Position numbers and translations under genes: made by a program | In this document: one piece after another, positions 18,261-25,563 of the stretch | How the letters are laid out: each line of letters opens with the position of its first letter | How positions within the stretch are numbered: position 1 is the first letter of the stretch | From: Pseudomonadota bacterium | GTDB taxonomy: Bacteria; Pseudomonadota; Alphaproteobacteria; Micavibrionales; Micavibrionaceae | Direction of reading: 5' to 3' | DNA length: 64,000 nt | NCBI GenBank assembly: GCA_029558635.1 | Contig: JAKQEE010000052.1 | Coordinates: forward strand, 62,001 to 126,000 | The notes under the pieces: generated by a model | Told to the model about the DNA's origin: nothing | The model's input: only the letters and a program-made list of their open reading frames with translations | The model's database searches: none

Positions 18261-19238
18261 ATGCCTTCTGCACTTATAATCTTTCTGGTGGCGTTGGTGG
18301 TGTCGGTCATTCTCGGGATGATCGCGGCGTTGATGATGTCTACCCGCAAGGACCAGCAAAAACGCGCTTTGTCTATTATCGCCGGTGAGGCGGTGGTTTC
18401 GGGCGAGGATGCGGAACGGAACAGCCGTGATAAGCGCCGCGCGGATCTGGCCAAAAAACTTCAGGATAGCAATGCCACGAAATCCAAGAAATCCGCGGAA
18501 ATCAAGGATAAGTTACAGCAGGCGGGATTTGCCAATGTGCCGGTCAAGAATTTCTGGATCGCCTCTATTCTGAGCGGCACGATTGTGACGTTATTGCTGT
18601 TGTCGCTTTCTTTGTCCAAAGTGATTGTCGTTCTGGGCGCTTTTGTCGGTTTTTTCGGATTGCCGCGATTGTTTCTGAAATTCAAAATCAAGCGGCGGCA
18701 GAAAAAATTTCTGGAAGATTTTCCGGATGCACTTGAGGCTATGGTGCGTTTGCTTAAAGCCGGTATGCCGGTGGGCGAGGCGATTTCAATGGTGTCGCGC
18801 GAGTTTACCGGTCCGGTGGGCGAGGAAATGGCCCGCGTCTATGACGAACAGAAAATCGGAATTACCATGGCTGATGCTTGTCTTCACGCCGCAGAGCGGA
18901 TGCCGATTACCGAGATGCAGATGTTTGCCACGGGGATTGCCATTCAGCAGCAGACCGGGTCCTCGTTATCTGAAATCCTGACGAACCTTGCGCGGGTGAT
19001 CCGTGCGCGTTTCCGCTTGAAACGGAAAGTTCAGGCCTTGTCTTCGGAAGCCAAGTCCTCGGCGATGATTATCGGGTCGTTGCCTATTCTGGTGGCGTCG
19101 GGTCTTTATGCGATCAATCCCGAATATATGTATCCGTTGTTTTATACGCTCAAGGGAAAGTTCTTTCTTGGTGGAGCGATTTTCTGGATGTCGGTCGGCG
19201 GGATTATTATGCGGCAAATGATTAACTTCAAGGTGTAG
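18261..19238 (+). CDS. tadB: Tad inner-membrane platform protein TadB
   Basis: 325 residues. GspF/T2SSF-family membrane protein: N-terminal helix (LIIFLVALVVSVILGMIAALMM), a second pair near 95-140 (SILSGTIVTLLLLSLSLSKVIVVLGAFVGFFGLP), and the cytoplasmic T2SSF domain FLEDFPDALEAMVRLLKAGMPVGEAI and beyond, ending in two more helices. With TadC it forms the platform that couples CpaF to pilin polymerisation. AGAGGA precedes the ATG. Confidence 0.95.
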   Translation: MPSALIIFLVALVVSVILGMIAALMMSTRKDQQKRALSIIAGEAVVSGEDAERNSRDKRRADLAKKLQDSNATKSKKSAEIKDKLQQAGFANVPVKNFWIASILSGTIVTLLLLSLSLSKVIVVLGAFVGFFGLPRLFLKFKIKRRQKKFLEDFPDALEAMVRLLKAGMPVGEAISMVSREFTGPVGEEMARVYDEQKIGITMADACLHAAERMPITEMQMFATGIAIQQQTGSSLSEILTNLARVIRARFRLKRKVQALSSEAKSSAMIIGSLPILVASGLYAINPEYMYPLFYTLKGKFFLGGAIFWMSVGGIIMRQMINFKV

Positions 19239-19243
19239 GCAAG

Positions 19244-20218
19244 ATGTTTTCCGAAGAAATAGACCAAATGATTATTCTGATTGTGGTCTCTTTGGGGGCG
19301 ATGCTGACCTTTGTGGCGGTGGCGCTGCCCTTGCTCAATCGCACCGAAAAGAAAGAGCGCTATACGAACGTCATCGAGAAAAAGCGAAAAACTCTTTTCG
19401 ATCAGGCCAAAGAGCAGGTCTATAACAAGAAGCCTACGGTGAAGGAAGAAAAATCCCTTTCTACCCGCGAGTCTCTGGCCTTTTTCTTCAAAGTTCAGGA
19501 GCGGTTCGGGAAGATGGGGGAAAAGGTCCGCGAGCAGATGTTGCAGGCCGGTATCCGTGATCCGAAAGCACCGATGATTTACCTGATGGCACGTGGCGCC
19601 ATTCCAATCGTTCTGATGGCTTTGGCGTGGCTGGTTCTGGCCAATGGCGAGAAGGAACTTCAACCTTTTACGATTTTCTTTATTGTCGTAGCGATTGGCG
19701 CGGCGGGGTTCTTTTTGCCGCGCGTTCTGATGAAGAACCATATCATCAAACGCCAGCAGGAAATCAATCTGGTCTTTCCTGATGCGCTCGACATGATGCT
19801 GATTTGCGTTCAGGGCGGGATCGGTCTGGAACAAACCGTTCACCGTGTCGGTGACGAGATTGCCGAGCATAGTCCGATTCTGGCCGAAGAGCTCGGTATT
19901 CTGAGCGCCGAAATGGGGATGCTTAATGACCGCCGACGCGCTTTGCAGGATTTTGCCCGTCGCGTGGGGAGCGGGGCGGCCAAATCTTTTGCGACTGCTA
20001 TGATTCAGGCCGAGCAATACGGGACGTCGATTTCAAGTGCGATGCGGGTGATTGCCGACGAGCTGCGTGACATGCGTATGGCCGAAGCTGAACGGAAAGC
20101 GGCCGCACTTCCGCCAAAGCTGACGGTGCCGATGATTTTATTCTTTCTGCCGGCTTTGTTTATCGTGATTCTGGTGCCGGCGTTTCTGGCGGCCAAGGAT
20201 GCCGGAGTTGGTGGCTAA
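19244..20218 (+). CDS. tadC: Tad inner-membrane platform protein TadC
   Basis: 324 residues, paralogous to TadB. It has an N-terminal helix (IILIVVSLGAMLTFVAVALPLL), then LREQMLQAGIRDPKAPMIYLMARGAIPIVLMALAWL and the T2SSF domain (INLVFPDALDMMLICVQGGIGLEQTVHRVGDEI), ending in a C-terminal helix (LTVPMILFFLPALFIVILVPAFL). It starts 5 bases after tadB, so translation is probably coupled. Last gene of the plus-strand cpa/tad run, followed by a strong terminator. Confidence 0.95.
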   Translation: MFSEEIDQMIILIVVSLGAMLTFVAVALPLLNRTEKKERYTNVIEKKRKTLFDQAKEQVYNKKPTVKEEKSLSTRESLAFFFKVQERFGKMGEKVREQMLQAGIRDPKAPMIYLMARGAIPIVLMALAWLVLANGEKELQPFTIFFIVVAIGAAGFFLPRVLMKNHIIKRQQEINLVFPDALDMMLICVQGGIGLEQTVHRVGDEIAEHSPILAEELGILSAEMGMLNDRRRALQDFARRVGSGAAKSFATAMIQAEQYGTSISSAMRVIADELRDMRMAEAERKAAALPPKLTVPMILFFLPALFIVILVPAFLAAKDAGVGG

Positions 20219-20221
20219 TAG

Positions 20222-20247
20222 AAAACCCCGCAATCGCGGGGTTTTTA
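20222..20247. terminator. Bidirectional terminator between tadC and tadD
   Basis: AAAACCCCGC, loop AATC, GCGGGGTTTTT. A and T runs on opposite sides let it serve both convergent operons. Confidence 0.9.
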
Positions 20248-20257
20248 TTTCTTTGCA

Positions 20258-20983
20258 TCATTCTTTCGGAGGTTTGTTTTCAGGGAGGGGTTTCTTTTCC
20301 CCCTTATATTCCGGCGGCTCGTTGAGCGTGCGAATGATACGGATGTTACGTTCGATCTCGATACGCTTCGGGTCCATTCTTTGGGCATCGTAGAGCATGT
20401 TGAGCGCTTGGTCTGTGTAGCCTTGCGCGGCTAGGTTCAGCGCCAGATTGTTCATGACGGGAACTTTGTCTTCTCCACCCCACAATTCCAGTGCCTTGCG
20501 GAATGCTTCTTCGCCTTCCTTGTATTTTTCCTGAGCGTCTAGCGCGTTGCCGAGGTTTCTCCATGCGCGGTAGTTTTTCTCGTCAGCTTTGACGCCCTTA
20601 CGTGCGTAGGTTTCGGCTTTGTCGAAATTGGCTTCGGAGAGATAAACAGCGGAGAGTTCCGTGTTGGCCATGGTTGCCACGTCCGAGTCGTTTGACAGCG
20701 GCATCAGAATTGATTTGGCGGATTTGTATTGTCCGGCTTCGCGCAGCGCCTTGCCGTAGCGGGCGGCGAGCAGCTTGTCTTTCGGATTTCTGTTGTATTG
20801 CGCTTCGATCGAGCCGAGCTTGTCGCGGCGTTCGCCATAAAGAGTCATGTTTTCAGACGAAATGGAGGACACGGATGGTCCTGACGATTCTCCGTCCGGC
20901 GTGGCGCAACCGCTTAACGCAGCGGATGCAAGGCACAGCAACGTCAGCGACAATAAAGCGGGGCTTTTGCTTTGTGTGGTCAT
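20258..20983 (-). CDS. tadD: TPR lipoprotein TadD
   Basis: 241 residues. A type II signal peptide with lipobox ALSGC (Cys near 26) precedes at least three tetratricopeptide repeats, for example AARYGKALREAGQYKSAKSIL, AWRNLGNALDAQEKYKEGEEAFRKAL and NNLALNLAAQGYTDQALNML. In Tad systems TadD is an outer-membrane pilotin-like protein supporting secretin assembly. It runs convergent to the main operon and 13 bases after the pilus-N-domain gene, so the two form a small second pilus operon. Confidence 0.9.
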   Translation of the reverse strand: MTTQSKSPALLSLTLLCLASAALSGCATPDGESSGPSVSSISSENMTLYGERRDKLGSIEAQYNRNPKDKLLAARYGKALREAGQYKSAKSILMPLSNDSDVATMANTELSAVYLSEANFDKAETYARKGVKADEKNYRAWRNLGNALDAQEKYKEGEEAFRKALELWGGEDKVPVMNNLALNLAAQGYTDQALNMLYDAQRMDPKRIEIERNIRIIRTLNEPPEYKGEKKPLPENKPPKE

Positions 20984-20996
20984 GATCAGATCAATC

Positions 20997-21689
20997 TTAT
21001 TCGGTTACAGGTTCGTCGTTGGGTGATCCGGCTGGAACATTCGATGTTTCCGTCGGAGCGGGCTGATCGGCTCCCAGGTTCTTTTCATCCTGCATGACTT
21101 CGACTTCGTGGCAGGCGTCAGGGCAATAGAAAAGGCTGTATTGTTTGCAGCCATCTTCTCCATTGGCGCAAGCACGACGGATGCGGATATATTCGCTTTT
21201 GGCGGCGCCGATAATGACGTGGCGTTGCATGATGGTATTACCATTAGCGTCCAGAGCTTTGAAATAAGTCGCACCGGGTTTTTTCGGGATCAGGATGATC
21301 GTGCGGTTGGTGTCGGGAATAGCGCGAAGATGTTCGTCACTTCCAACCAAAACGTTGGCGGCTTCACGAGAGAGGGTGACAATTTCGGGTTTGTCCGGCG
21401 TGATACGCAATGGTGCCATTTCCTGTTCGCTCGGCTTCAGGTCGGCAATCGGCGGTGCGTCGATAATGTCTTTCTCATCAATTGCGGGAACGGAATCGCT
21501 CATTTCGATCTGGGCCATTTGCATCTCGCCTTCGGCACCTGCTGCAGGTTCAACCGATGAGTAACCAGCAGGAACTCCAGCCGTTCCGTTCGGGATCAGG
21601 CCAGTGGCACCCCAGACTCCGAATCCGACCATGGTCAGATAAGCAATGGGGAAAAGGAATTTTTTTCGAAACTGTTCTTTTTCAATCAT
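20997..21689 (-). CDS. Membrane-anchored protein with a lone pilus-N (CpaC N-terminal-like) domain
   Basis: 230 residues. One N-terminal membrane helix (FLFPIAYLTMVGFGVWGATGLI) is followed by an acidic, low-complexity stretch. A domain at about 110-180 (EIVTLSREAANVLVGSDEHLRAIPDTNRTIILIPKKPGATYFKALDANGNTIM) resembles the T2SS/T3SS pilus-N domain that opens CpaC: a beta-rich unit with x-PG-x-T-x-x-x-x-x-D-x-x-G-N. Two Cys pairs follow (RRACANGEDGCKQYSLFYCPDACHEVEVM), suggesting periplasmic disulfides. There is no secretin domain. Co-transcribed with tadD, so probably an accessory pilus protein; an interaction with CpaC is inference. Confidence 0.6.
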   Translation of the reverse strand: MIEKEQFRKKFLFPIAYLTMVGFGVWGATGLIPNGTAGVPAGYSSVEPAAGAEGEMQMAQIEMSDSVPAIDEKDIIDAPPIADLKPSEQEMAPLRITPDKPEIVTLSREAANVLVGSDEHLRAIPDTNRTIILIPKKPGATYFKALDANGNTIMQRHVIIGAAKSEYIRIRRACANGEDGCKQYSLFYCPDACHEVEVMQDEKNLGADQPAPTETSNVPAGSPNDEPVTE

Positions 21690-21802
21690 TTGGAAAACCC
21701 GTTGGGTTGAAGGGGATAAGGAATATTGTTTTGCCGAAACAGTATAAAGCCAGAGTGCCCGTCCGTCACGGAGTTTTTGCTGCCTGTTATGGTAAAGTGT
21801 TG

Positions 21803-23134
21803 TCAGTCAAATTTTTCCATGACCGATTCCGCCAGCATTCCCAGTTGCGCCAGATAATTGTCGTAGTCGCCTAGGCCCGGCATGGGAAGGTGTGAAAGGC
21901 GGTCTATCGGCGAGGCGGTCTTAAGGTTCTCGTTTTTTATTGCATTTGCAATCAAGGCCGACCAGATGTGCGTTTGGTTGACGCCATGCCCCGAATAGCC
22001 ACCCATATAATAGATTTTGCCGTCCTTCGATCCTGCATAAGGCAGGTAATTGGACGTGATGCCGATATATCCTCCCCATACGTATGAAATCGGTATCCCG
22101 GCGATTTGCGGAAAAATGTCGGCAATCGAATTTTGGCACAATTCGACGATATGTTTTCTGGTGTCTTTCGGATCGTTGTTGGGGCGGATCGTATCTCCGC
22201 CGCCGATGATCAATCTGTTGTCTGCTGTCTTACGGTAGTACATCAGTTTGCCTTTGTTTTCACTGACGCAGACTCCGGACGGAAGAATGTTGTCCGTATC
22301 CGGTAACGGTTCGGTGGCAATCATGGCGTTGCGGATCAGAACATATTTGCGGCGCAAATGCGGAACCAGCGTTCCCAAATAGGAATCGCCGCACAGAACC
22401 AATTTGCGCGCTCTGAGATTGCCTTTCGGAGTCAGGATGTTCAGTCCGTCATTTTCGTTTTCGAAATGGATGCAGGGGGTTTCTTCGTATATCGAGACAC
22501 CTTGTTTAAGGAGATAGTCTTTTAAACCATAAAGATATTTGAGCGGATGGAAGTGAAAAGCATCGGTGTAGTGCAATCCCGCTTTGTAGTATCCGTCCTT
22601 GCAGCCGAGCATTGCACACGTTTGTTGCGAGGATTTGAAAGTCTTTGCGTGACCTATTTTTTCGAGAATATCCAGTTCGGATTCAACCGATTTCTGATTG
22701 TACCCTTCGGGTTCCATGGCAAGGACGTAGCCCGGGCGCAAGTCGCAATCAATGTCGAGTTCGTTGATTGTTTTTACGACGTCTGCGACCCCTTTGGTCG
22801 AGAGGTCCCACATGGATTTGGTGAATTCAAGGCCGTATCTACGGGCCATGCGCGTGACGGGGGCTGTAAACCCAGGCAAAATTTCTCCGCCGTTTCTTCC
22901 CGATGCCCCCCAGCCGACAAAATGGCGTTCGATAATGGCAATGTTTTTGATGCCGACATTCAGCAGGTGCTTTGCCGTGGCCAGACCGGAAAGGCCGCCG
23001 CCGACGATCACGATGTCGTAGGATTTGTCGGTTTCAAGACGCGGGCAAGGCTTGTTGGCAGCGGTGGCGCGATAATAATTTTTATCCGATGCGAAGATGT
23101 CGTCGTAGACGAGTTGGGGCCAGAATTTCGACAC
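21803..23134 (-). CDS. FAD-dependent oxidoreductase (DAO family, PuuB/OrdL-like)
   Basis: 443 residues from the GTG at 23134; the track shows 469 from a GTG at 23212. I prefer the inner start because AAAGG is correctly spaced before it, whereas the outer start lies inside the 52-bp att-like repeat and has no Shine-Dalgarno. The nucleotide site is YDIVIVGGGLSGLATAKHLLN followed by IIERHFVGWGASGRNGGEILPGF, typical of D-amino-acid/gamma-glutamylputrescine oxidases. The C-terminus has YYMGGYSGHGVNQTHIWSALIA, which closes the FAD site. It would oxidise an amine or amino acid. The substrate is unknown, and no polyamine genes lie nearby. Confidence 0.85.
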   Translation of the reverse strand: MSKFWPQLVYDDIFASDKNYYRATAANKPCPRLETDKSYDIVIVGGGLSGLATAKHLLNVGIKNIAIIERHFVGWGASGRNGGEILPGFTAPVTRMARRYGLEFTKSMWDLSTKGVADVVKTINELDIDCDLRPGYVLAMEPEGYNQKSVESELDILEKIGHAKTFKSSQQTCAMLGCKDGYYKAGLHYTDAFHFHPLKYLYGLKDYLLKQGVSIYEETPCIHFENENDGLNILTPKGNLRARKLVLCGDSYLGTLVPHLRRKYVLIRNAMIATEPLPDTDNILPSGVCVSENKGKLMYYRKTADNRLIIGGGDTIRPNNDPKDTRKHIVELCQNSIADIFPQIAGIPISYVWGGYIGITSNYLPYAGSKDGKIYYMGGYSGHGVNQTHIWSALIANAIKNENLKTASPIDRLSHLPMPGLGDYDNYLAQLGMLAESVMEKFD

Positions 23135-23202
23135 GAAAATACCTTTGAGTTTTTTCCATGCTAGCTTACGGAGAAGTGGGTCGGCAATATGCCCAATTAA
23201 CC

Positions 23203-23254
23203 AAAAAGCCACCTGACGGTGGCATCTTTATTAAATGGTGGGCAATACTGGATT
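23203..23254 (-). repeat. Distal copy of a 52-bp direct repeat carrying the tRNA-Val 3' end (att-like)
   Basis: Identical over 52 bases to 23388-23439. The repeat comprises the last ~19 bases of the tRNA-Val gene (with CCA), the spacer and the tRNA terminator hairpin. This copy has no functional tRNA attached. It lies 133 bases beyond the first copy on the 3' side of the tRNA, the usual arrangement of a tRNA-targeted integration site. Confidence 0.85.
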
Positions 23255-23386
23255 GTAAAAATCGCGCGGGGCGCATTTTTATCCCTCAGCCTGCGGCTTC
23301 AGGACCGCCTCGCAGGGCTTCGGCGTCCAAAACGCCTTTGCCGTTTTGTCGAACCAACTGGTTCTCTCCAGCTTGCCACACTTAAT

Positions 23387-23408
23387 AAAAAAGCCACCTG
23401 ACGGTGGC
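23387..23408 (-). terminator. Terminator of tRNA-Val
   Basis: On the minus strand GCCACC, loop GTCA, GGTGGC, then TTTTTT, 13 bases past the tRNA CCA end. Part of the duplicated 52-bp unit. Confidence 0.85.
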
Positions 23409-23439
23409 ATCTTTATTAAATGGTGGGCAATACTGGATT
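23388..23439 (-). repeat. tRNA-proximal copy of the 52-bp direct repeat
   Basis: Covers the 3' part of tRNA-Val (second half of the T-arm, acceptor strand, CCA) plus its terminator. Identical to 23203-23254. Sequence flanking the two copies on the tRNA side diverges at once (CGAACC here, GTAAAA in the distal copy). Confidence 0.85.
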
Positions 23440-23497
23440 CGAACCAGTGACCTCTACCATGTCAAGATAGCGCTCTAACCAACTGAGCTAATTGCCC
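23421..23497 (-). tRNA. tRNA-Val (GAC anticodon)
   Basis: Minus-strand GGGCAATTAGCTCAGTTGG and onward fold into a full cloverleaf. Acceptor GGGCAAT/ATTGCCC, D-arm GCTC/GAGC, anticodon stem CTATC/GGTAG with loop TTGACAT (anticodon GAC), and T-arm ending in GGTTCGAATCC. CCA is encoded. 77 bases including CCA. Confidence 0.95.
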
Positions 23498-23526
23498 TGT
23501 ATTGCCGTTCATGCAAACAGGCGGGT

Positions 23527-23555
23527 TTTTTAGCGGGAACAGAAATGGATTGCAA
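23527..23555 (-). promoter_or_regulatory. Probable promoter of tRNA-Val
   Basis: On the minus strand TTGCAA, a 17-base spacer and TAAAAA, 30 bases before the mature 5' end of the tRNA. Confidence 0.4.
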
Positions 23556-23679
23556 GATTTATTTGGCTTTGCGTTTCCTTCAGATCATTCAGGGTTGTTT
23601 TTCCGGTCTTTTTTTGTTATTTTTCCCAAACTTATGACAATAATTGTTTTTGATTTATAGAGTGAGAAAGGTACGCGTT

Positions 23680-24084
23680 GTGATTAAGGAATTGCTTGGT
23701 GGGTTGGCCGGTTTTTTTAAATCAAAAGCGGATGGCAGCCCTCAAAAGAATTCTGGTTCCGCAGGGGATGCCGATGTTTATCTTGACGGTGAACGTCGTC
23801 AGGTTCCGCCAATCGAGATGAAGGTTCTGAAGGCCATGTTCGAAAAAGGTGGGCACGGTTTGATGGTTTCTTCCGTGGCAAGGCATCTTGGCTGGAATAC
23901 AGGTTACGGCGGGGTGTTGAATGCCTTTAACGGTTTGAGTTCCCGCGGATTGATTCATTCCAGAGTCGACAATGTCTTGTTGGGATCTACCCACCGGCAA
24001 GTGCGTGTCTATGACGTTGTCGCGGGATGCGAATTGCGTTTTCCTGAAGAGAATGCTGTGGAGATTAAAACTCCGGCCCCTTAG
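23680..24084 (+). CDS. Hypothetical protein, possible winged-helix DNA-binding domain
   Basis: 134 residues from the GTG at 23680. The track TTG start at 23644 has no Shine-Dalgarno, while GAAAGG lies about 9 bases before the GTG. The N-terminus (KELLGGLAGFFKSKADG) is followed by a helix-turn-helix-like stretch: VPPIEMKVLKAMFEKGGHGLMVSSVARHLGWNTGYGGVLNAFNGLSSRGLIHSR. This reads like a winged-helix unit that could recognise DNA, with a beta-wing after it. No family is recognised with confidence. Its stop overlaps the stop of convergent cpdR by four bases. Confidence 0.5.
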   Translation: MIKELLGGLAGFFKSKADGSPQKNSGSAGDADVYLDGERRQVPPIEMKVLKAMFEKGGHGLMVSSVARHLGWNTGYGGVLNAFNGLSSRGLIHSRVDNVLLGSTHRQVRVYDVVAGCELRFPEENAVEIKTPAP

Positions 24085-24467
24085 GTGGCTTGGGACTCCG
24101 GCGGTTTTTCAAGGAGTTCCGTGACCTGTGCCACCAGATCGTTCAGATGAAACGGTTTTGACAGTACGCGGGCGGGAGAGCCCGTATCCGCTGTTTTGTC
24201 CATCGCCACCGCTGAAAATCCTGTAATGAACAGAATTTTGATATGCGGGTGCATTTTGGCGGTTTTCTGGGAGAGTTCGATCCCGTCCATGCCAGGCATC
24301 ACAATATCTGCTAGGAGCAAATCAATCGTCTCGCCGATGGCTTCAACCGCGTAAAAAGCGGCCAGCCCGTCGGCGCAGCTCGTGACGTAGTGTCCGGCTT
24401 TTTCCAGCGCCATCGTTAAAAATTGGCGCATCGACTCGTCGTCTTCGGCAATCAGAATATGTGACAT
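24081..24467 (-). CDS. cpdR: CpdR-like single-domain response regulator
   Basis: About 128 residues from the ATG at 24467; the longer track start adds residues that overlap the upstream gene. Stand-alone receiver: SHILIAEDDESMRQFLTMALEKAGH holds the acidic pair, LLLADIVMPGMDGIEL the phospho-acceptor Asp, FITGFSA the Thr switch and VLSKPF the Lys. The wording AEDDxSMRxFLxxALxxAGHxV is characteristic of CpdR, which when unphosphorylated primes ClpXP for degradation of CtrA-pathway substrates and is inactivated through the CckA-ChpT relay. It starts 8 bases after the glycosyltransferase stop, so they probably share a transcript. Confidence 0.8.
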   Translation of the reverse strand: MSHILIAEDDESMRQFLTMALEKAGHYVTSCADGLAAFYAVEAIGETIDLLLADIVMPGMDGIELSQKTAKMHPHIKILFITGFSAVAMDKTADTGSPARVLSKPFHLNDLVAQVTELLEKPPESQAT

Positions 24468-24475
24468 GGGGCCTT

Positions 24476-25510
24476 TTAACCATAATCTGGGGCGGCTTCC
24501 AAGAACTGTTTTGCCGTTTTTCCCCAAGAATAAAGGTTAGTGGCGTGCGCGGCCCGTTCTTCGCGGGTTCCGGGGGCGTTCAGAGCCTTTTGCAAAGCGG
24601 TTGCAAAGTCATCATCCATTGCGCCCAACATAGGGTCGGCAATCACGGTGCGTGCGCCGTCGGCGTTAAAGGCGGCGATGGGCAAGCCGCAGGCCAGTGC
24701 CTCGATCATTACGATGCCGAATGTGTCGAATTTGGACGGGAAGGTGAACACATCGGCCGAGCGGAAACAATCGCCCAGTTCCTTGCCTTCCTTGCGGCCT
24801 AGAAAACGGGCTTCGGGGTATTTCTTTTTCAGGCGTTCGAGATCGGCGCCGTCGCCCACCACGACTTTTGTCCCTTCCCACGCGGCGGAGAGAAACGAGT
24901 CGATGTTTTTTTCTTTTGAAACGCGCCCGACGTAAAGAGCAATTGGTTGCGGTAAATCCTGAAAGAGAGTCTTTTCGCCGACATAAAAAAAGCGGCTGTC
25001 CATGCCGCGGGTCATGGGAAGGAAGGGGCCTTTGAATCCCTGATTCTTTAATTGGTTCGCTAGGTCTTCGGTGGCGACAAAAATGCCGTGGCCCTGATTG
25101 TGAAAGTTGCGCAGAGCTTCATAGGCTTTGGAGTAAACCGGATCGGCAAAGTGTTTGAACGGGCCGCGCAGATGGCTGACCAGAAAGACTGGAAAATTCG
25201 TGTGAAAGCAGGTTGAAAAGGGAATATTCCGTTTGCGGCAGATTTTGATGGCGTTGCGGCCCATCGGACCTTCGACCGCGATATGGATGCGGTCGGGCTT
25301 GAACTCGTCGATGGTTTTTTCGATTTTGCTGCGGGTGAAAAAAGCCAATTCGACGTCCCATGGCGAGGAAATGCGGAACTTAAAATCGCGAGGACCAAGA
25401 ATTTTGACTTCGTGGCCCAGTTTTTCAAGTTCGGGGATCAGATTCTGATACGTCCTGACCACGCCATTGAGTTGAGGGAGCCAAGCATCGGAAATAATCA
25501 GAATTTTCAT
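24476..25510 (-). CDS. Family 4 glycosyltransferase (GT-B fold)
   Basis: 344 residues. The N-terminal fold begins MKILIISDAWLPQLNGVVRTYQNLIPELEKLGHEV, typical of GT4 enzymes such as plant SQD2-like and mannosyltransferases. The C-terminal nucleotide-sugar half has IALYVGRVSKEKNIDSFL, KVVVGDGADLERLKKKYP, VFTFPSKFDTFGIVMIEALACGLPIAAF, with the E-x7-E pair. It is probably a cytoplasmic or membrane-associated sugar transferase to a lipid or diacylglycerol. The acceptor cannot be read from sequence. It is upstream of cpdR in the same direction. Confidence 0.88.
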   Translation of the reverse strand: MKILIISDAWLPQLNGVVRTYQNLIPELEKLGHEVKILGPRDFKFRISSPWDVELAFFTRSKIEKTIDEFKPDRIHIAVEGPMGRNAIKICRKRNIPFSTCFHTNFPVFLVSHLRGPFKHFADPVYSKAYEALRNFHNQGHGIFVATEDLANQLKNQGFKGPFLPMTRGMDSRFFYVGEKTLFQDLPQPIALYVGRVSKEKNIDSFLSAAWEGTKVVVGDGADLERLKKKYPEARFLGRKEGKELGDCFRSADVFTFPSKFDTFGIVMIEALACGLPIAAFNADGARTVIADPMLGAMDDDFATALQKALNAPGTREERAAHATNLYSWGKTAKQFLEAAPDYG

Positions 25511-25563
25511 GGTGGTCGTTCCTTGTGGGTTCGGCTATGGTAGTGTGACGAGGTTTTTTGGGA

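Noticed and set aside
17384-18454. 356-codon minus-strand ORF over cpaF/tadB
   Set aside because: Antisense frame spanning two genes of the tad operon.
23255-23387. 133-bp spacer between the 52-bp repeats as a mini mobile element
   Set aside because: No ORF, no terminal inverted repeats of its own; it can only be described as the sequence left between the repeats.
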